Source: Pandoraea terrigena
GTDB lineage: Bacteria > Pseudomonadota > Gammaproteobacteria > Burkholderiales > Burkholderiaceae
Reading direction: 5' to 3'
Assembly: GCF_902459705.1 (NCBI RefSeq)
Contig: NZ_CABPRU010000002.1
Span: forward strand, 248,001-312,000
DNA length: 64,000 nucleotides
Made by a program: the position numbers and the translations under genes. The notes beneath the pieces were generated by a model that saw nothing but the letters and a program-made list of their open reading frames with translations, was not told the origin of the DNA and ran no database searches. Below, in pieces: positions 36,643-46,498 of the stretch (its first letter is position 1; the number at the start of each line of letters is the position of its first letter).

Positions 36643-38090
36643 TCAAACGCTTCGCCCGTTCCGACGATGCCTCATCGCCCAATGCCGGCCGCCGCCGCGC
36701 ATTGCGCGCCGGTGCATCGACGCTCGTCCTCGCCCTCACCGGTACTCGCCTCGCCTTCGCCAACACCATCGTGGCCGTGCGCGTCTGGCCGGCCAGAGAC
36801 TACACCCGCGTCACGCTCGAGACCGACAACCCGATCAAGTTCCAGCAGCAACTCATGGCGAGCCCGAACCGCTTCGTCATCGATCTCGACGAAGTGGATC
36901 TGAGTCCGGCACTGCGCGATCTCGTGTCCAAGATCCAGCCGAACGACCCGCAGATCATGCAGGTGCGCGTGGGGCAGTTCAAACCCGGCGTCGTGCGCAT
37001 GGTCTTCGACCTGAAGGCCGGCGTGAAGCCGCAATCCTTCACGCTGCCGCCGGTCGCTGGCTACAAGTACCGCACGGTGTTCGACCTGTACCCGGCCGTC
37101 GAGCCCGATCCGCTCATGGAACTGCTCGCCAACTCCGGCCACAAGGCCGAGGCCTTGGCGCAGAATACGCCGCCCGCTCAGCCCTCGCGTCCCTCATCCG
37201 GCAACGGCACGCCGAGCACGGAAGAGAGCGAAGCGTTCTTCCAGCGTTACGCGCGGCGCGAAGCGGGGCCGCGAGCCTTGCGTCCCGCGCCGCCCGCCGC
37301 AGGCGACAGAATGCCCTCGCTCGCGCAGCGCAACGACGACGGGCTGCTCACGCCGCCGTCGCGCGCTCCGAAGACCGCCCGCCTGCTCACCATCGCGCTC
37401 GACCCCGGCCATGGCGGGGAAGACCCCGGCGCGATCGGCAGCAGCGGCACGTACGAGAAGGTGGTGGTGTTGCAGATTGCGAAACGGCTGCGCGAGAAGA
37501 TCGATGCGCAACCCAACATGCGGGTGATGATGACGCGCGACGCCGACTTCTTCGTGCCGCTTGGCGTGCGGGTGCAGAAGGCCCGCCGCGTGGACGCCGA
37601 TCTGTTCATGTCGATTCACGCGGATGCGTTCACATCGCCGTCGGCGAACGGGGCCTCGGTGTTCGCCCTGTCCGAGCGCGGCGCCACGAGCGCGACGGCA
37701 CGTCTGCTCGAGAAGACGCAAAACGCGTCCGATCTGATCGGTGGCGTCAACATCAAGACCCACGATCGCGCCGTGGCGCATGCGTTGCTCGACATGTCGA
37801 CGACGGCCCAGATCCGTGACAGCAAGGTGTTCGGCACCGCGCTGCTCGCCGAGATCGGCACCGTCGCTGACCGGCTGCACAGCAAGTACGTCGAACAGGC
37901 GGCCTTCGCCGTGCTCAAGGCACCCGACATCCCGTCGGTGCTCGTCGAGACGGCCTTCATCAGCAACCCCAAGGAAGAGCAGGCGTTGAACGATCCGGCT
38001 TATCAGGAGCGGCTCGCCAACGCGTTGCTCAAGGGGATCAAGGCCTACTTCGCCAAGAATCCGCCGCTCGCGAAGAATCGCACGGCCTGA
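36636..38090 (+). CDS. amiC: N-acetylmuramoyl-L-alanine amidase, AmiC type
   Basis: 484-residue periplasmic zinc amidase that splits septal peptidoglycan for daughter-cell separation. A twin-arginine-like signal (RRRALRAGASTLVLALTGT) leads an AMIN domain (about 45-150) that binds peptidoglycan. An Ala/Pro-rich linker and an Amidase_3 domain follow, with zinc ligands in DPGHGGEDPGA, SIHADAF and the catalytic Glu of VETAFISNP. Domain order matches E. coli AmiC. Overlaps tsaE by seven bases and ends at a 17-bp hairpin. Confidence 0.95.
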   Translation: MLIKRFARSDDASSPNAGRRRALRAGASTLVLALTGTRLAFANTIVAVRVWPARDYTRVTLETDNPIKFQQQLMASPNRFVIDLDEVDLSPALRDLVSKIQPNDPQIMQVRVGQFKPGVVRMVFDLKAGVKPQSFTLPPVAGYKYRTVFDLYPAVEPDPLMELLANSGHKAEALAQNTPPAQPSRPSSGNGTPSTEESEAFFQRYARREAGPRALRPAPPAAGDRMPSLAQRNDDGLLTPPSRAPKTARLLTIALDPGHGGEDPGAIGSSGTYEKVVVLQIAKRLREKIDAQPNMRVMMTRDADFFVPLGVRVQKARRVDADLFMSIHADAFTSPSANGASVFALSERGATSATARLLEKTQNASDLIGGVNIKTHDRAVAHALLDMSTTAQIRDSKVFGTALLAEIGTVADRLHSKYVEQAAFAVLKAPDIPSVLVETAFISNPKEEQALNDPAYQERLANALLKGIKAYFAKNPPLAKNRTA

Positions 38091-38117
38091 CGACGGACGA
38101 GGGCCGAAAGCCCAGAC

Positions 38118-38155
38118 AACAATGGCGCGTCCGGTCACCCGGACGCGCCATTGTT
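38118..38155. terminator. Very strong stem-loop between convergent amiC and dedA
   Basis: Perfect 17-bp stem (38118-38134 with 38139-38155) and TCAC loop. It lies between convergent stops at 38090 and 38203. The T tract is short (TTGTT), so it may act as a bidirectional terminator mainly by stem strength. Confidence 0.75.
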
Positions 38156-38202
38156 CATTGCACCGGCGAATCGACTGTCTGACTGGCCGTCGGCCGTCGG
38201 CG

Positions 38203-38871
38203 TTACTCGCTCTGGCCTGGCGCCACGCCGCGGCGACCGCGCGTGACGAGCTTCCACAGCGCGCCGAGCGCAATCGGCACCACCGCCGCCGAAATGCCCA
38301 CCAGCACGATGACGTTCAGGTATTGCTTGACGACCGGCAGGTTGCCGAACAGGTAGCCGCCGCCCACGAGCAACGTCACCCAGATCGCCGCGCCGAGCAT
38401 GTTGTAGAGCTGGAAGCGCGCCCACGACATGGCCGACACACCTGCCACGAACGGTGCGAACGTGCGCACGACGGGCACGAAACGCGCGATCACGATGGTC
38501 TTGCCGCCGTGATGCTCGTAGAAATCGTGCGTCTTGCGCAAGGCGTCGCGATCGAGGAAACGCCAGTTCTTCTCGTACACCCGCGGCCCGATCTTCGCGC
38601 CGATCCAGAAGTTGAGCGTGTTGCCGGTCACGGCCGCGATGAAGAGCAGTACACCGAGCAGCCACGGATCCATGGCCCCGGTCGCCGCAAATGCGCCGCC
38701 AATGAACAACAGGGAATCGCCCGGAAGGAACGGAAAGAGCACCAGCCCTGTTTCCACGAAGACGATCATGAACAGGAACAGATACACCCAGTTTCCGTAC
38801 TGATCGATAAACACCCCCAGGTGTTTATCGATATGGAGCACCATCTGCAGCAATTGCACCAAAGTATCCAA
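38203..38871 (-). CDS. DedA/SNARE-associated family membrane protein
   Basis: 222-residue inner-membrane protein of the DedA (VTT) family, linked in other bacteria to lipid-carrier or phospholipid flipping and to resistance to cationic peptides. Family hallmarks FVETGLVLFPFLPGDSLLFIGGAFAA, then FLDRDALRKTHDFYEHHGGKTIVIARFVPVVRTFAPFVAG, with the key acidic and Arg residues, and several membrane helices. TTG 38871 is taken as start because GAGGA lies about five bases ahead; ATG 38844 is ten codons in. A perfect hairpin sits in codons 14-23. Confidence 0.88.
   Translation of the reverse strand: MDTLVQLLQMVLHIDKHLGVFIDQYGNWVYLFLFMIVFVETGLVLFPFLPGDSLLFIGGAFAATGAMDPWLLGVLLFIAAVTGNTLNFWIGAKIGPRVYEKNWRFLDRDALRKTHDFYEHHGGKTIVIARFVPVVRTFAPFVAGVSAMSWARFQLYNMLGAAIWVTLLVGGGYLFGNLPVVKQYLNVIVLVGISAAVVPIALGALWKLVTRGRRGVAPGQSE
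38803..38832. repeat. 12-bp inverted repeat inside the start of dedA
   Basis: ATCGATAAACAC (38803-38814) and GTGTTTATCGAT (38821-38832) around six bases. In dedA mRNA this is a 12-bp hairpin about 40 bases after the start codon. Confidence 0.75.
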
Positions 38872-39120
38872 GTCGATTCCTCAAGATAAAGGACGCCGGC
38901 CCATCCCCGCGGGCGCGCGACGAATCGCATGATACCAGCGCAAACGTCGGGCGTCGTGAAGTCCCCATGACGGTCGAAAGCGGCCCGCCCGGGTGTGTCG
39001 AATCCATCGTCCAGCCTACAACCTTCCCATGACAGGAATAGGTCGCGCTTCTGCGTGTGTATTATCGGTTGAAACGTGGATCGACCTATGTCTTTGAGGG
39101 CAACCTTTATAATGGTTCCC

Positions 39121-41178
39121 ATGTCTGCGACCCCGACCTCCTCTCCCTCCGCACACGACCCGGCGGGCGTGCCCGACCACGCTGGCACCGACGCCCCCGT
39201 GCGCCGTCCCGGCCCTACGCCGGCTGGCCTCGCCCCACAGCGTGCCATCCAGGTCCTCCCCGACCAGTTGATCAGTCAGATCGCTGCGGGCGAGGTGGTA
39301 GAACGCCCGGCGTCGGTCGTCAAGGAATTGCTCGAGAACGCCCTGGATGCCGGCGCCCGCGCCCTCCAGATCAAGCTCGAAGAGGGCGGTGTGCGCCGCA
39401 TTGCGATCACCGACGACGGCGGCGGTATGTCCGCCGAGCAGTTGCCGCTAGCACTCACGCGCCACGCAACGAGCAAAATCCGCACGCTCGGCGAGCTGGA
39501 ATCGGTGCTCACGCTGGGGTTCCGGGGGGAAGCACTCGCCTCCATCGCGTCGGTCGCCCAGCTCACGCTGTCGAGCCGCCGGGCCGATGCCCCGCACGCA
39601 AGCGCCATCGACGGCAATACCGGTGCGCTCACACCCGCCGCAGGCCCCGTGGGCACGACGGTCGACGTGCGCGACCTGTACTTCAACACCCCCGCGCGCC
39701 GCAAATTCCTGAAGACCGAGCAGACCGAATTCGGTCATTGCATGGACGTCATTCGCCGCAGCGCACTCGCGCGCCCGGATGTCGGTTTCTCGATCCTGCA
39801 CAACAACCGGGCGGTGGAGCACTGGAACGCGTCGGACGCCGCATCACGCGTCTCGCGCGTGCTCGGCAACGACTTTGCCGGCGCTCATCTGCCGCTGGAC
39901 GAGGGCGCGGCCGAATTGCGCCTGTCGGGCTTCGTCGGGCTGCCCACCGCCAGCCGTGGCCGCGCCGACCAGCAGTTCTTCTTCGTGAACGGCCGTTTCG
40001 TGCGCGACAAGCTGCTCACCCACGCCGTGCGCGCCGCCTATGAGGACGTACTCCACGGCGACCGTTATCCCGCCTACGTGCTGTATTTCGAACTGCCGCC
40101 GCAGTTGGTTGACGTCAACGTCCATCCGTCCAAGATCGAAGTGCGGTTCCGCGATGCCCGCAGCGTCCACCAGTTCGTGTTCCACGTCGTGCAACGTGCG
40201 CTGGCCCGCGCCGCGGGCAGTGGCGGCGCGACGCACGCCGCCCACCTGACCGACGCCGGCGGTCTCGCCGCCGGGCCGGGTGCCGCTTTGGCTGGCAGCA
40301 GCAACGGCTTGATGGCCGCGCGTCCGGCTGGCGGCGTCAGCGGCGTCGGATTCGGCGCGCCGGGCGGCAGCAGTTGGAGCCCGCGCATGCAGCAAGGTAC
40401 GCTGCCGGTGGCACAACCGCTGTCTGTCTACGACAACCTGTTCGGACGCACCGCCCCCCCGGCCCCGCGTCCCTACGGTCAGCCGGGCGTCACCGATGCG
40501 CCCGCGCCGCCTTATGGCAGTCGCGAGACAACACAAGACGGTACAACGCTCACCGGAGGCCTCGACGCCTTGCCGGCCGACGCCACGGCGCTGGAGCAAC
40601 CGCTCGGCTTCGCACTCGGCCAGTTGCACGGCATCTACATCCTCGCGCAGAACGCCTATGGCCTGGTGCTCGTCGACATGCACGCGGCGCACGAGCGCAT
40701 TCTGTACGAACGCTTCAAGCAGGCCCTGGTGGAACGTAGCGTGCCGGTGCAGCCGTTGCTCATTCCCGTGACGTTCTTCGCCGATCCGGTGGAAATCGGC
40801 ACGACGGAAGAGCATCAGGAAACGCTCACCGCGCTTGGCTTCGACCTTGCGGCGATGTCGCCGACCACGCTCGCCGTGCGCGCCATTCCCGCCCTGCTCG
40901 ACGGGGCCGATGCGCAAGCCCTGGCGCGTGCCGTGCTCGCGGATCTGCGCCAGTACGGCGGGTCGCGCGTGCTCACGGAGCGTCAGCATGAACTGCTCGG
41001 CACGCTCGCTTGCCACACGGCCGTGCGCGCGAATCGGCGTCTTACGCACGAGGAGATGAACGCGTTGCTGCGCCAGATGGAAGCGACCGAGCGCGCCGAT
41101 CAGTGCAACCACGGACGTCCCACCTGGTACCAGCTCACGCTCGGCGACCTCGACAAATTGTTCATGCGCGGACGTTGA
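39121..41178 (+). CDS. mutL: DNA mismatch repair protein MutL
   Basis: 685 residues. The N-terminal GHKL ATPase has [17 protein letters not shown] and [14 protein letters not shown] long Gly/Ala/Pro-rich linker (about 355-490) leads to the C-terminal dimerisation domain, which carries the endonuclease motif [12 protein letters not shown] (519-530), ACHTAVR and CNHGRPT. This predicts a nicking MutL, as in bacteria without MutH. The N-terminal ~45 residues before [20 protein letters not shown] are low complexity. TATAAT (39108-39113) ends seven bases before ATG 39121, so the mRNA is probably leaderless. miaA follows after seven bases. Confidence 0.95.
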   Translation: MSATPTSSPSAHDPAGVPDHAGTDAPVRRPGPTPAGLAPQRAIQVLPDQLISQIAAGEVVERPASVVKELLENALDAGARALQIKLEEGGVRRIAITDDGGGMSAEQLPLALTRHATSKIRTLGELESVLTLGFRGEALASIASVAQLTLSSRRADAPHASAIDGNTGALTPAAGPVGTTVDVRDLYFNTPARRKFLKTEQTEFGHCMDVIRRSALARPDVGFSILHNNRAVEHWNASDAASRVSRVLGNDFAGAHLPLDEGAAELRLSGFVGLPTASRGRADQQFFFVNGRFVRDKLLTHAVRAAYEDVLHGDRYPAYVLYFELPPQLVDVNVHPSKIEVRFRDARSVHQFVFHVVQRALARAAGSGGATHAAHLTDAGGLAAGPGAALAGSSNGLMAARPAGGVSGVGFGAPGGSSWSPRMQQGTLPVAQPLSVYDNLFGRTAPPAPRPYGQPGVTDAPAPPYGSRETTQDGTTLTGGLDALPADATALEQPLGFALGQLHGIYILAQNAYGLVLVDMHAAHERILYERFKQALVERSVPVQPLLIPVTFFADPVEIGTTEEHQETLTALGFDLAAMSPTTLAVRAIPALLDGADAQALARAVLADLRQYGGSRVLTERQHELLGTLACHTAVRANRRLTHEEMNALLRQMEATERADQCNHGRPTWYQLTLGDLDKLFMRGR

Positions 41179-41185
41179 GCAGGTC

Positions 41186-42133
41186 ATGAAGTCACCTTCC
41201 CCGATCGTCTGCCTGCTGGGTCCGACGGCATCCGGCAAGACCGCGGCCGCCCTCGCGCTGGCACAGGACACCCCGCTCGAGATCATCAGCGTCGACTCCG
41301 CGCTCGTCTATCGCGAGATGGACATTGGCACTGCCAAGCCGAGCGCCGCCGAGCTGGCGGCCGTTCCCCATCACCTGATCGACATCATCGATCCACGCGA
41401 CGCGTATTCCGCCGCGCAATTCCGTGAGGACGCGCTGCGTCTTGTCGACGAGATTGCCGCGCGCGGGCGCCGTCCGCTGCTCGTCGGTGGCACGATGCTG
41501 TACTACAAGGCGCTCACGCAGGGCCTCTCGCCACTGCCGTCGGCCAACGCCGATGTGCGCGCCCAACTCGACGACGACGCCGCACGCGCGGGCTGGCCGG
41601 CGATGCACGCGCGGCTGGCGAGCATCGATCCCGTGACGGCAGCCCGCCTCGCGCCGAACGACGCACAGCGCATTCAGCGCGCGCTGGAAATCTTTGCGCT
41701 ATCAGGCAAGCCGATGTCGCAATGGCTTGCCGAAGAAGCCCGAACGCCTGCCACGCCACCGACCCACACGTTCGTGCCGGTCGCCCTCGAGCCCGGCGAC
41801 CGCGCGGTGTTGCACGCGCGCATTGCCGAACGTTTTCGTCTCATGCTCTCGGCAGGCTTCATCGAAGAAGTCGAACGCTTGCGCGCGCGAGGCGATCTCG
41901 ACCCGGGCCTGCCATCGATGCGGTGTGTCGGCTATCGACAGGTGTGGGAATACCTCGACGGCGAGATCGATTACGACACCATGCGCGACAAAGGCATCTT
42001 CGCGACGCGTCAGTTGTGCAAGCGTCAGCTCACGTGGCTGCGCTCGATGCCCGAGCGTCACATCGTCGACTGCACGGCCGCCGACGCCTCGCAACGCGCC
42101 CTCGCCACCGTACGCGCACTCTGGCACGCCTGA
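41186..42133 (+). CDS. miaA: tRNA dimethylallyltransferase
   Basis: 315-residue enzyme adding an isopentenyl group to A37 of UNN-decoding tRNAs. P-loop [14 protein letters not shown] (10-23), [27 protein letters not shown] and the C-terminal [15 protein letters not shown] and [15 protein letters not shown] segments are all standard. AGGTC precedes the ATG and the gene is co-transcribed with mutL. Confidence 0.96.
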   Translation: MKSPSPIVCLLGPTASGKTAAALALAQDTPLEIISVDSALVYREMDIGTAKPSAAELAAVPHHLIDIIDPRDAYSAAQFREDALRLVDEIAARGRRPLLVGGTMLYYKALTQGLSPLPSANADVRAQLDDDAARAGWPAMHARLASIDPVTAARLAPNDAQRIQRALEIFALSGKPMSQWLAEEARTPATPPTHTFVPVALEPGDRAVLHARIAERFRLMLSAGFIEEVERLRARGDLDPGLPSMRCVGYRQVWEYLDGEIDYDTMRDKGIFATRQLCKRQLTWLRSMPERHIVDCTAADASQRALATVRALWHA

Positions 42134-42294
42134 GCACAAGACCGTCCCCGCACCCGGCAACACTTCGCTGAGCGCCCGGCGAAGCAGGCCACGGCCACGC
42201 CCGTCGCACGCTTCGAAACCCGCATCTGCCTGCCATCCCGGCGCCCCCCGGCCTCCGTTCAAACCCTGACAGCTTTCCGGTTTGCATGACGATT

Positions 42295-42338
42295 TTGATA
42301 TGCTAATTTGCATATCAACGTTTCATGCAATGCAAATT
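42295..42338. promoter_or_regulatory. Operator-like dyads ahead of the ABC transporter operon
   Basis: Inverted repeat TTGATATGC-N6-GCATATCAA (42295-42303 and 42310-42318). An overlapping second dyad AATTTGCAT (42305-42313) pairs with ATGCAAATT (42330-42338). Both lie within 80 bases of the first start codon. The regulator is not identified; the LysR gene at the operon end (49050) is one candidate. Confidence 0.65.
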
Positions 42339-42371
42339 CGCATCGAATCCACGATACCGGGAAGGATGTCA

Positions 42372-43247
42372 ATGACGCAGACTTCGATGGAGCCCAGTGG
42401 GGTGGCGGGTCATGGGCTGCGGCGGCCGACAGGCGGCGCGCGGCGCGTACCTATCGCGAAATGGGCGGTGCGCGCCGGGGTCACGCTGATCTACCTGTTC
42501 ATGCTCAGCCCGTTGATCTTCGTTGTCTGGCTGAGTTTTTTCAAGGACGCGATCATCACGTTCCCGCCGAGCGGCTACACGGTCTCGTGGTACCTGAATG
42601 CCTGGCGCAACGCCGCGTTCGCGGACGGCTTCCTGCTCTCGCTCCAACTCGCCGCCTGCGCGGCCATCGGCGGTGTGATCCTCGGTGTCGCCGCCTCTCT
42701 CGCCCTCGCACGTTATCGCTTTCCCGGCCGCCGCACGCTCGGCAATGTGTTGCTGCTGCCGCTCGTGGTCCCGGGCATCGTCGCGGGCATCGCCACTTAC
42801 CTTTTCTACCTGCGCGCCGAGAACACGCTCGACATGGACATCGTCGGCACCTTCGGCGGTCTGGTAATCGCGCACGTGTGCCTCACCATTCCGTGGACCA
42901 TGCGTCTCGTGGGCGCGAGCCTTGCGCAGATCGACGGCACCATCGAGGAAGCTGCGCGCAATCTCGGCGCCGGACCGTGGCGCACGCTGTGGCGGGTCAC
43001 GCTGCCGATGCTGCGCCCCGCTGTCGTGGCGGCCGGGCTGTTCAGCTTCATCGTGTCATTCGAGAACCTCGAACTCACGTTGCCGCTGGTGGGCCCCGGC
43101 AAGACCACCTTGCCCATCGCGATCATGCAGTACCTCGAATTCAACCTCGATCCGACGATTGCCGCTGTCTCCGCGGCGCAGATCGTCCTGCTCGGCATCG
43201 TCATGCTGATCACCGATCGTTTCGTCAAACTCAGCCAGGTGATCTGA
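42372..43247 (+). CDS. ABC transporter permease, PotC-like
   Basis: 291-residue inner-membrane permease of the polyamine/opine/phosphonate group. Six membrane helices and the cytoplasmic EAA loop (IDGTIEEAARNLGAGPWRTLWRVTLPM) that contacts the ATPase are present. ATG 42372 is chosen since GGAAGG gives good spacing; ATG 42366 sits too close. First gene of an operon with an ATPase, binding protein, second permease and two hydrolases. Substrate is not evident from the permease. Confidence 0.88.
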   Translation: MTQTSMEPSGVAGHGLRRPTGGARRVPIAKWAVRAGVTLIYLFMLSPLIFVVWLSFFKDAIITFPPSGYTVSWYLNAWRNAAFADGFLLSLQLAACAAIGGVILGVAASLALARYRFPGRRTLGNVLLLPLVVPGIVAGIATYLFYLRAENTLDMDIVGTFGGLVIAHVCLTIPWTMRLVGASLAQIDGTIEEAARNLGAGPWRTLWRVTLPMLRPAVVAAGLFSFIVSFENLELTLPLVGPGKTTLPIAIMQYLEFNLDPTIAAVSAAQIVLLGIVMLITDRFVKLSQVI

Positions 43248-43248
43248 C

Positions 43249-44301
43249 ATGGCCAACGTTTCGTTGCGCAACCTGCGCAAGCAATACGGCAACGCCGCTG
43301 CCGTGGCGGACTTCTCGCTGGAGATTGCCGACGGCGAACTCGTCGCCTTCCTCGGCCCGAGCGGCTGCGGCAAGACCACGACGCTGCGCATGGTCGCGGG
43401 CTTCGTCGAACCGACGGCCGGCGAGATCTGGATTGGCGGCAAGGAGGTCTCGCGCCTGCCCGCGCATCGCCGCAACACCGGCATGGTGTTCCAGCGCTAT
43501 GCGCTCTTTCCGCACATGACGGTGGCGGAGAACGTGGCGTTCGGCCTCGAAATGCGACACGTCGCCAGTGCCGAGCGCCTCACGCGAATTCGCGAAGCGC
43601 TCGACATGGTTCGCTTGACGCCGCTCGCGGATCGCTATCCGCGCCAGCTCTCCGGCGGTCAGCAGCAGCGGGTAGCGATCGCCCGCGCGCTCGCGATTCG
43701 CCCCGACGTCTTCCTGCTCGACGAGCCGCTCTCCAATCTCGACGCCAAGCTGCGCACCGAAGTGCGCGAAGAGATTCGCGCCTTGCAGCGCCGGCTGGGC
43801 CTGACGACGATCTTCGTCACCCACGACCAGGAAGAAGCGCTGGCCATTGCCGACCGCCTGGCCGTGATGCACGACGGCTGCGTGCAGCAGATCGGCACCG
43901 CCGACGCGCTTTACGAGCGCCCCGCCAATCCGTTCGTGGCGAACTTCCTCGGCAAGATGAATTTCCTCGCCGGGCGGATGACCGACGGCCATTTCGTGAC
44001 CGCCAAGGGCGAGCGCCTGGCGCTGCCGAGCGCCGCCCCCGACGCCACCACGCTCGGCATTCGCCCCGAGCGCCTGCGCCTGAGCGACGCCCCCGCCCAC
44101 GACGAGACGGCCATGCAAGTCACGGTGGATCAGACGATCTACCTCGGCGCCACGCTGGAGCTCCGCTTGAAGAGCTCGCAAGGCGAGACGCTCGTCGCGC
44201 ACGTGCAGAACGCTGCGCGCGACGACGTCGGCCGCTATGCGCCGGGCCGAGCGCTCAACGCGTGCTTCGCGAGCACCGACTGCCTGTTTTTCAACGCCTG
44301 A
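43249..44301 (+). CDS. ABC transporter ATP-binding protein, PotA-like
   Basis: 350 residues. Walker A GPSGCGKTTTL (about 36-46), signature QLSGGQQQRVAIARAL, Walker B VFLLDEPLSNLDAK and the switch His in FVTHDQEEAL form a complete ATPase domain. A C-terminal TOBE-type regulatory domain starts near residue 240. The gene begins one base after the upstream permease stop codon. Pairs with the PotB/PotC-like permeases. Confidence 0.92.
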   Translation: MANVSLRNLRKQYGNAAAVADFSLEIADGELVAFLGPSGCGKTTTLRMVAGFVEPTAGEIWIGGKEVSRLPAHRRNTGMVFQRYALFPHMTVAENVAFGLEMRHVASAERLTRIREALDMVRLTPLADRYPRQLSGGQQQRVAIARALAIRPDVFLLDEPLSNLDAKLRTEVREEIRALQRRLGLTTIFVTHDQEEALAIADRLAVMHDGCVQQIGTADALYERPANPFVANFLGKMNFLAGRMTDGHFVTAKGERLALPSAAPDATTLGIRPERLRLSDAPAHDETAMQVTVDQTIYLGATLELRLKSSQGETLVAHVQNAARDDVGRYAPGRALNACFASTDCLFFNA

Positions 44302-44377
44302 CGACACTGCCTCACTCCCACCCGCTTCGGCCCAAGTACTGGCCAACCTAGTGGCCAACGTTTTGAAGGATGACGAC

Positions 44378-45442
44378 ATGACGCACGCCCTGAACCGCCG
44401 CTCGTTTCTGAAGACCGCTTCCGGTCTGGTGATCGCCCCCGCGCTCGGCCTCGATGCGCTTTCAGCCCACGCTGCCGCCGCCTGCCCGAACGTGGTCGTC
44501 GGTACGTGGGGTGGCGACTATCTGAATCTTCTCGAGCAGAACATTGGCAAGCCGATCATCGAAGCCGCCGGCGGGAAGGTCACGTACGATTCCGCCGGGC
44601 AGGTCGAGCGCATGACGAAGCTGCGTGCCGAAAAGGCGTCGCGGCGCGGCTCGCTCGACGTCGCCTGCCTGGCCGATCTCGATATGTATGACATCAACCG
44701 CTCGGGCATTCTCGAAGCGGTCGACGCCAAGCGCGTCCCGAACCTGGTGAATGCGCTGGAGGCGCTGCGCCGCCCGTACTCGATCCCGCACATCTTCAGC
44801 GCGATGGTGATCGTCTACAACCCCGAGAAGCTCGGCACGAAGCCCGACTCGTTTACCGCCGCGCTCGACCCCAAGCTCAAGGGCCGCGTGGGGTTCTCCG
44901 ACATCCTCTACAACTTCAACGTGGTGAGCAGTTCGCTCGCGGCCGGTCACAAGGACGGCGATATGGCAGGTGGCGTGCAATTCCTGCGCGAGCTGCGCAA
45001 GACGCAGCAGCCCAAGGTGTATCCGTCGAACGAGGCCGTGGCGTCGGCGCTCAAGAGCGGCGACATCTGGTTCACCTGCATGTGGAAAGCGCGCGCGCTG
45101 CAATGGAAGAAGGCGGGGGTGCCGATCGACTACGTGGTGCCCAAGGAAGGCGCCGTACCGGTGACGTTCGAGGCCGCCGTGCCGAAGAACTCGCAAGCCA
45201 AGCTGTGCGGATTCAATTTCCTGAACGCGATGCTCGACCCGCGCGCGCAAATCGGCTTCGCGGAGACAATGGGCTATGCGCCGACCGTGACGAACGCGAA
45301 TCTGCCGCCGTCGCTGCAGGAAAGCGTGGGCTTCACGCGTGCCGAACTCGATCGCATGGTCAAGCTCGATTACGCCCGCTTTACCGCCGACAAGCCCGCC
45401 CTGCTCGACTTCTGGAACAAGGAATTCAAGGTGGGGCTGTGA
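44378..45442 (+). CDS. ABC transporter substrate-binding protein, PotD-like
   Basis: 354 residues with a twin-arginine signal (NRRSFLKTASGLVIAP), so it is probably exported folded by Tat. The mature part is a type II periplasmic binding protein of the spermidine/putrescine/opine group: VVVGTWGGDYLNLLEQNI, YSIPHIFSAMVIVYNPEKLG and IWFTCMWKARALQWKKAGVPIDYVVPKEG. Key polyamine-site acids cannot be assigned with confidence, so the ligand is open. AAGGA precedes the ATG. The stop overlaps the next gene as GTGA. Confidence 0.86.
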   Translation: MTHALNRRSFLKTASGLVIAPALGLDALSAHAAAACPNVVVGTWGGDYLNLLEQNIGKPIIEAAGGKVTYDSAGQVERMTKLRAEKASRRGSLDVACLADLDMYDINRSGILEAVDAKRVPNLVNALEALRRPYSIPHIFSAMVIVYNPEKLGTKPDSFTAALDPKLKGRVGFSDILYNFNVVSSSLAAGHKDGDMAGGVQFLRELRKTQQPKVYPSNEAVASALKSGDIWFTCMWKARALQWKKAGVPIDYVVPKEGAVPVTFEAAVPKNSQAKLCGFNFLNAMLDPRAQIGFAETMGYAPTVTNANLPPSLQESVGFTRAELDRMVKLDYARFTADKPALLDFWNKEFKVGL

Positions 45443-46389
45443 ACGTTGCCGCCCCTCGAGAACCCGCGATGACGCCGCAACCGCCCGCCGCCGACGCCTC
45501 CCGGCCCCCCCGGGCCGCCACCGCACGCGCGGTGCGCGGCGCCCTCACCGGTGGCTCGCTCGCCACGCCCGCCACGCTCGTGGTGTTGCTTGTGATCGTG
45601 CTGCCCGGGCTGCAACTGGTGCGCTACAGCTTCAACCGGTTCGATCCCGTCGACATGATGCAGGCAGCGCTGACCGGCGCCAACTACGTCAAGTTCTTCA
45701 CCGATCCGTACTACCTGACGGTGCTGTGGACAACGATCAAGGTCGCCTCGCTGTGCACCGCGCTCGCGCTCGTGTTCGGTTTTCCCGTCGCCTACGTGCT
45801 CGCGCGCACGCAAACCCGCTTCAAGAGCCTGCTGGTGATGCTACTGGTCTTCCCGCTGCTCGTGGGCAACGTCGTGCGCGCGGCGGGCTGGATGGTCATG
45901 CTCGGCACCGCCGGTTTCGTCAACTCGATGCTGGTGTCGCTGGGCATCGTGCCCCAGCCGATTCGTTTGCTGTACACGCCGTTCGCGGTCGTGGTGGGCA
46001 CCACCGCCGTGGTGCTTCCCTACATGATCCTCACGTTGCAGAGTGTGCTCGAAGGCATGGACTTCTCCGTCGAGGAGGCGGCGCGCAATCTGGGCGCCAC
46101 GTTCCGCCAAACCCTCACGCGCGTGATTCTGCCGATGGCCGCACCGGGCATCGCCGCGGGCACCATGCTCGTGTTCATTCTCTGCATGAACGCCTATGCC
46201 ACGCCGGTGCTGCTCGGCGGCACCGGCATCACGATGATGACGCCCTCGATCTACGACCAGATCGCGAAAGCAAACAACTGGCCGTTCGGTGCAGTGCTCT
46301 CCATCGTCTCGATGGTGGTGACATTCGTGCTCGCCATCGCCTCGCACTGGATCATTCATCGGCGTTACGCGAAGACGATGATGACCTGA
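45439..46389 (+). CDS. ABC transporter permease, PotB-like
   Basis: 316 residues with six membrane helices and an EAA loop (MDFSVEEAARNLGATFRQTLTRVILPM). The first ~35 residues are Pro/Ala-rich. Start GTG 45439 overlaps the upstream TGA; ATG 45469 is the alternative and would remove ten residues. With the PotC-like permease it completes a heterodimeric channel. About 110 bases separate it from the M24 gene, without a clear terminator. Confidence 0.87.
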   Translation: MNVAAPREPAMTPQPPAADASRPPRAATARAVRGALTGGSLATPATLVVLLVIVLPGLQLVRYSFNRFDPVDMMQAALTGANYVKFFTDPYYLTVLWTTIKVASLCTALALVFGFPVAYVLARTQTRFKSLLVMLLVFPLLVGNVVRAAGWMVMLGTAGFVNSMLVSLGIVPQPIRLLYTPFAVVVGTTAVVLPYMILTLQSVLEGMDFSVEEAARNLGATFRQTLTRVILPMAAPGIAAGTMLVFILCMNAYATPVLLGGTGITMMTPSIYDQIAKANNWPFGAVLSIVSMVVTFVLAIASHWIIHRRYAKTMMT

Positions 46390-46498
46390 CCGATCTGGCT
46401 AGCGCGACCTTGCGTGCCGGCCTGCCCGTCTGCCGCTCGCGACCCAGTCCGCTCGCTCTCTGACATTCGCCCCCCCTATTGCCGATAAGGACTTCGTG

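Noticed and set aside
44337-44360. TGGCCAAC repeated ahead of the binding-protein gene
   Set aside because: Only 8 bases, in a short gap inside an operon; not distinct from chance.
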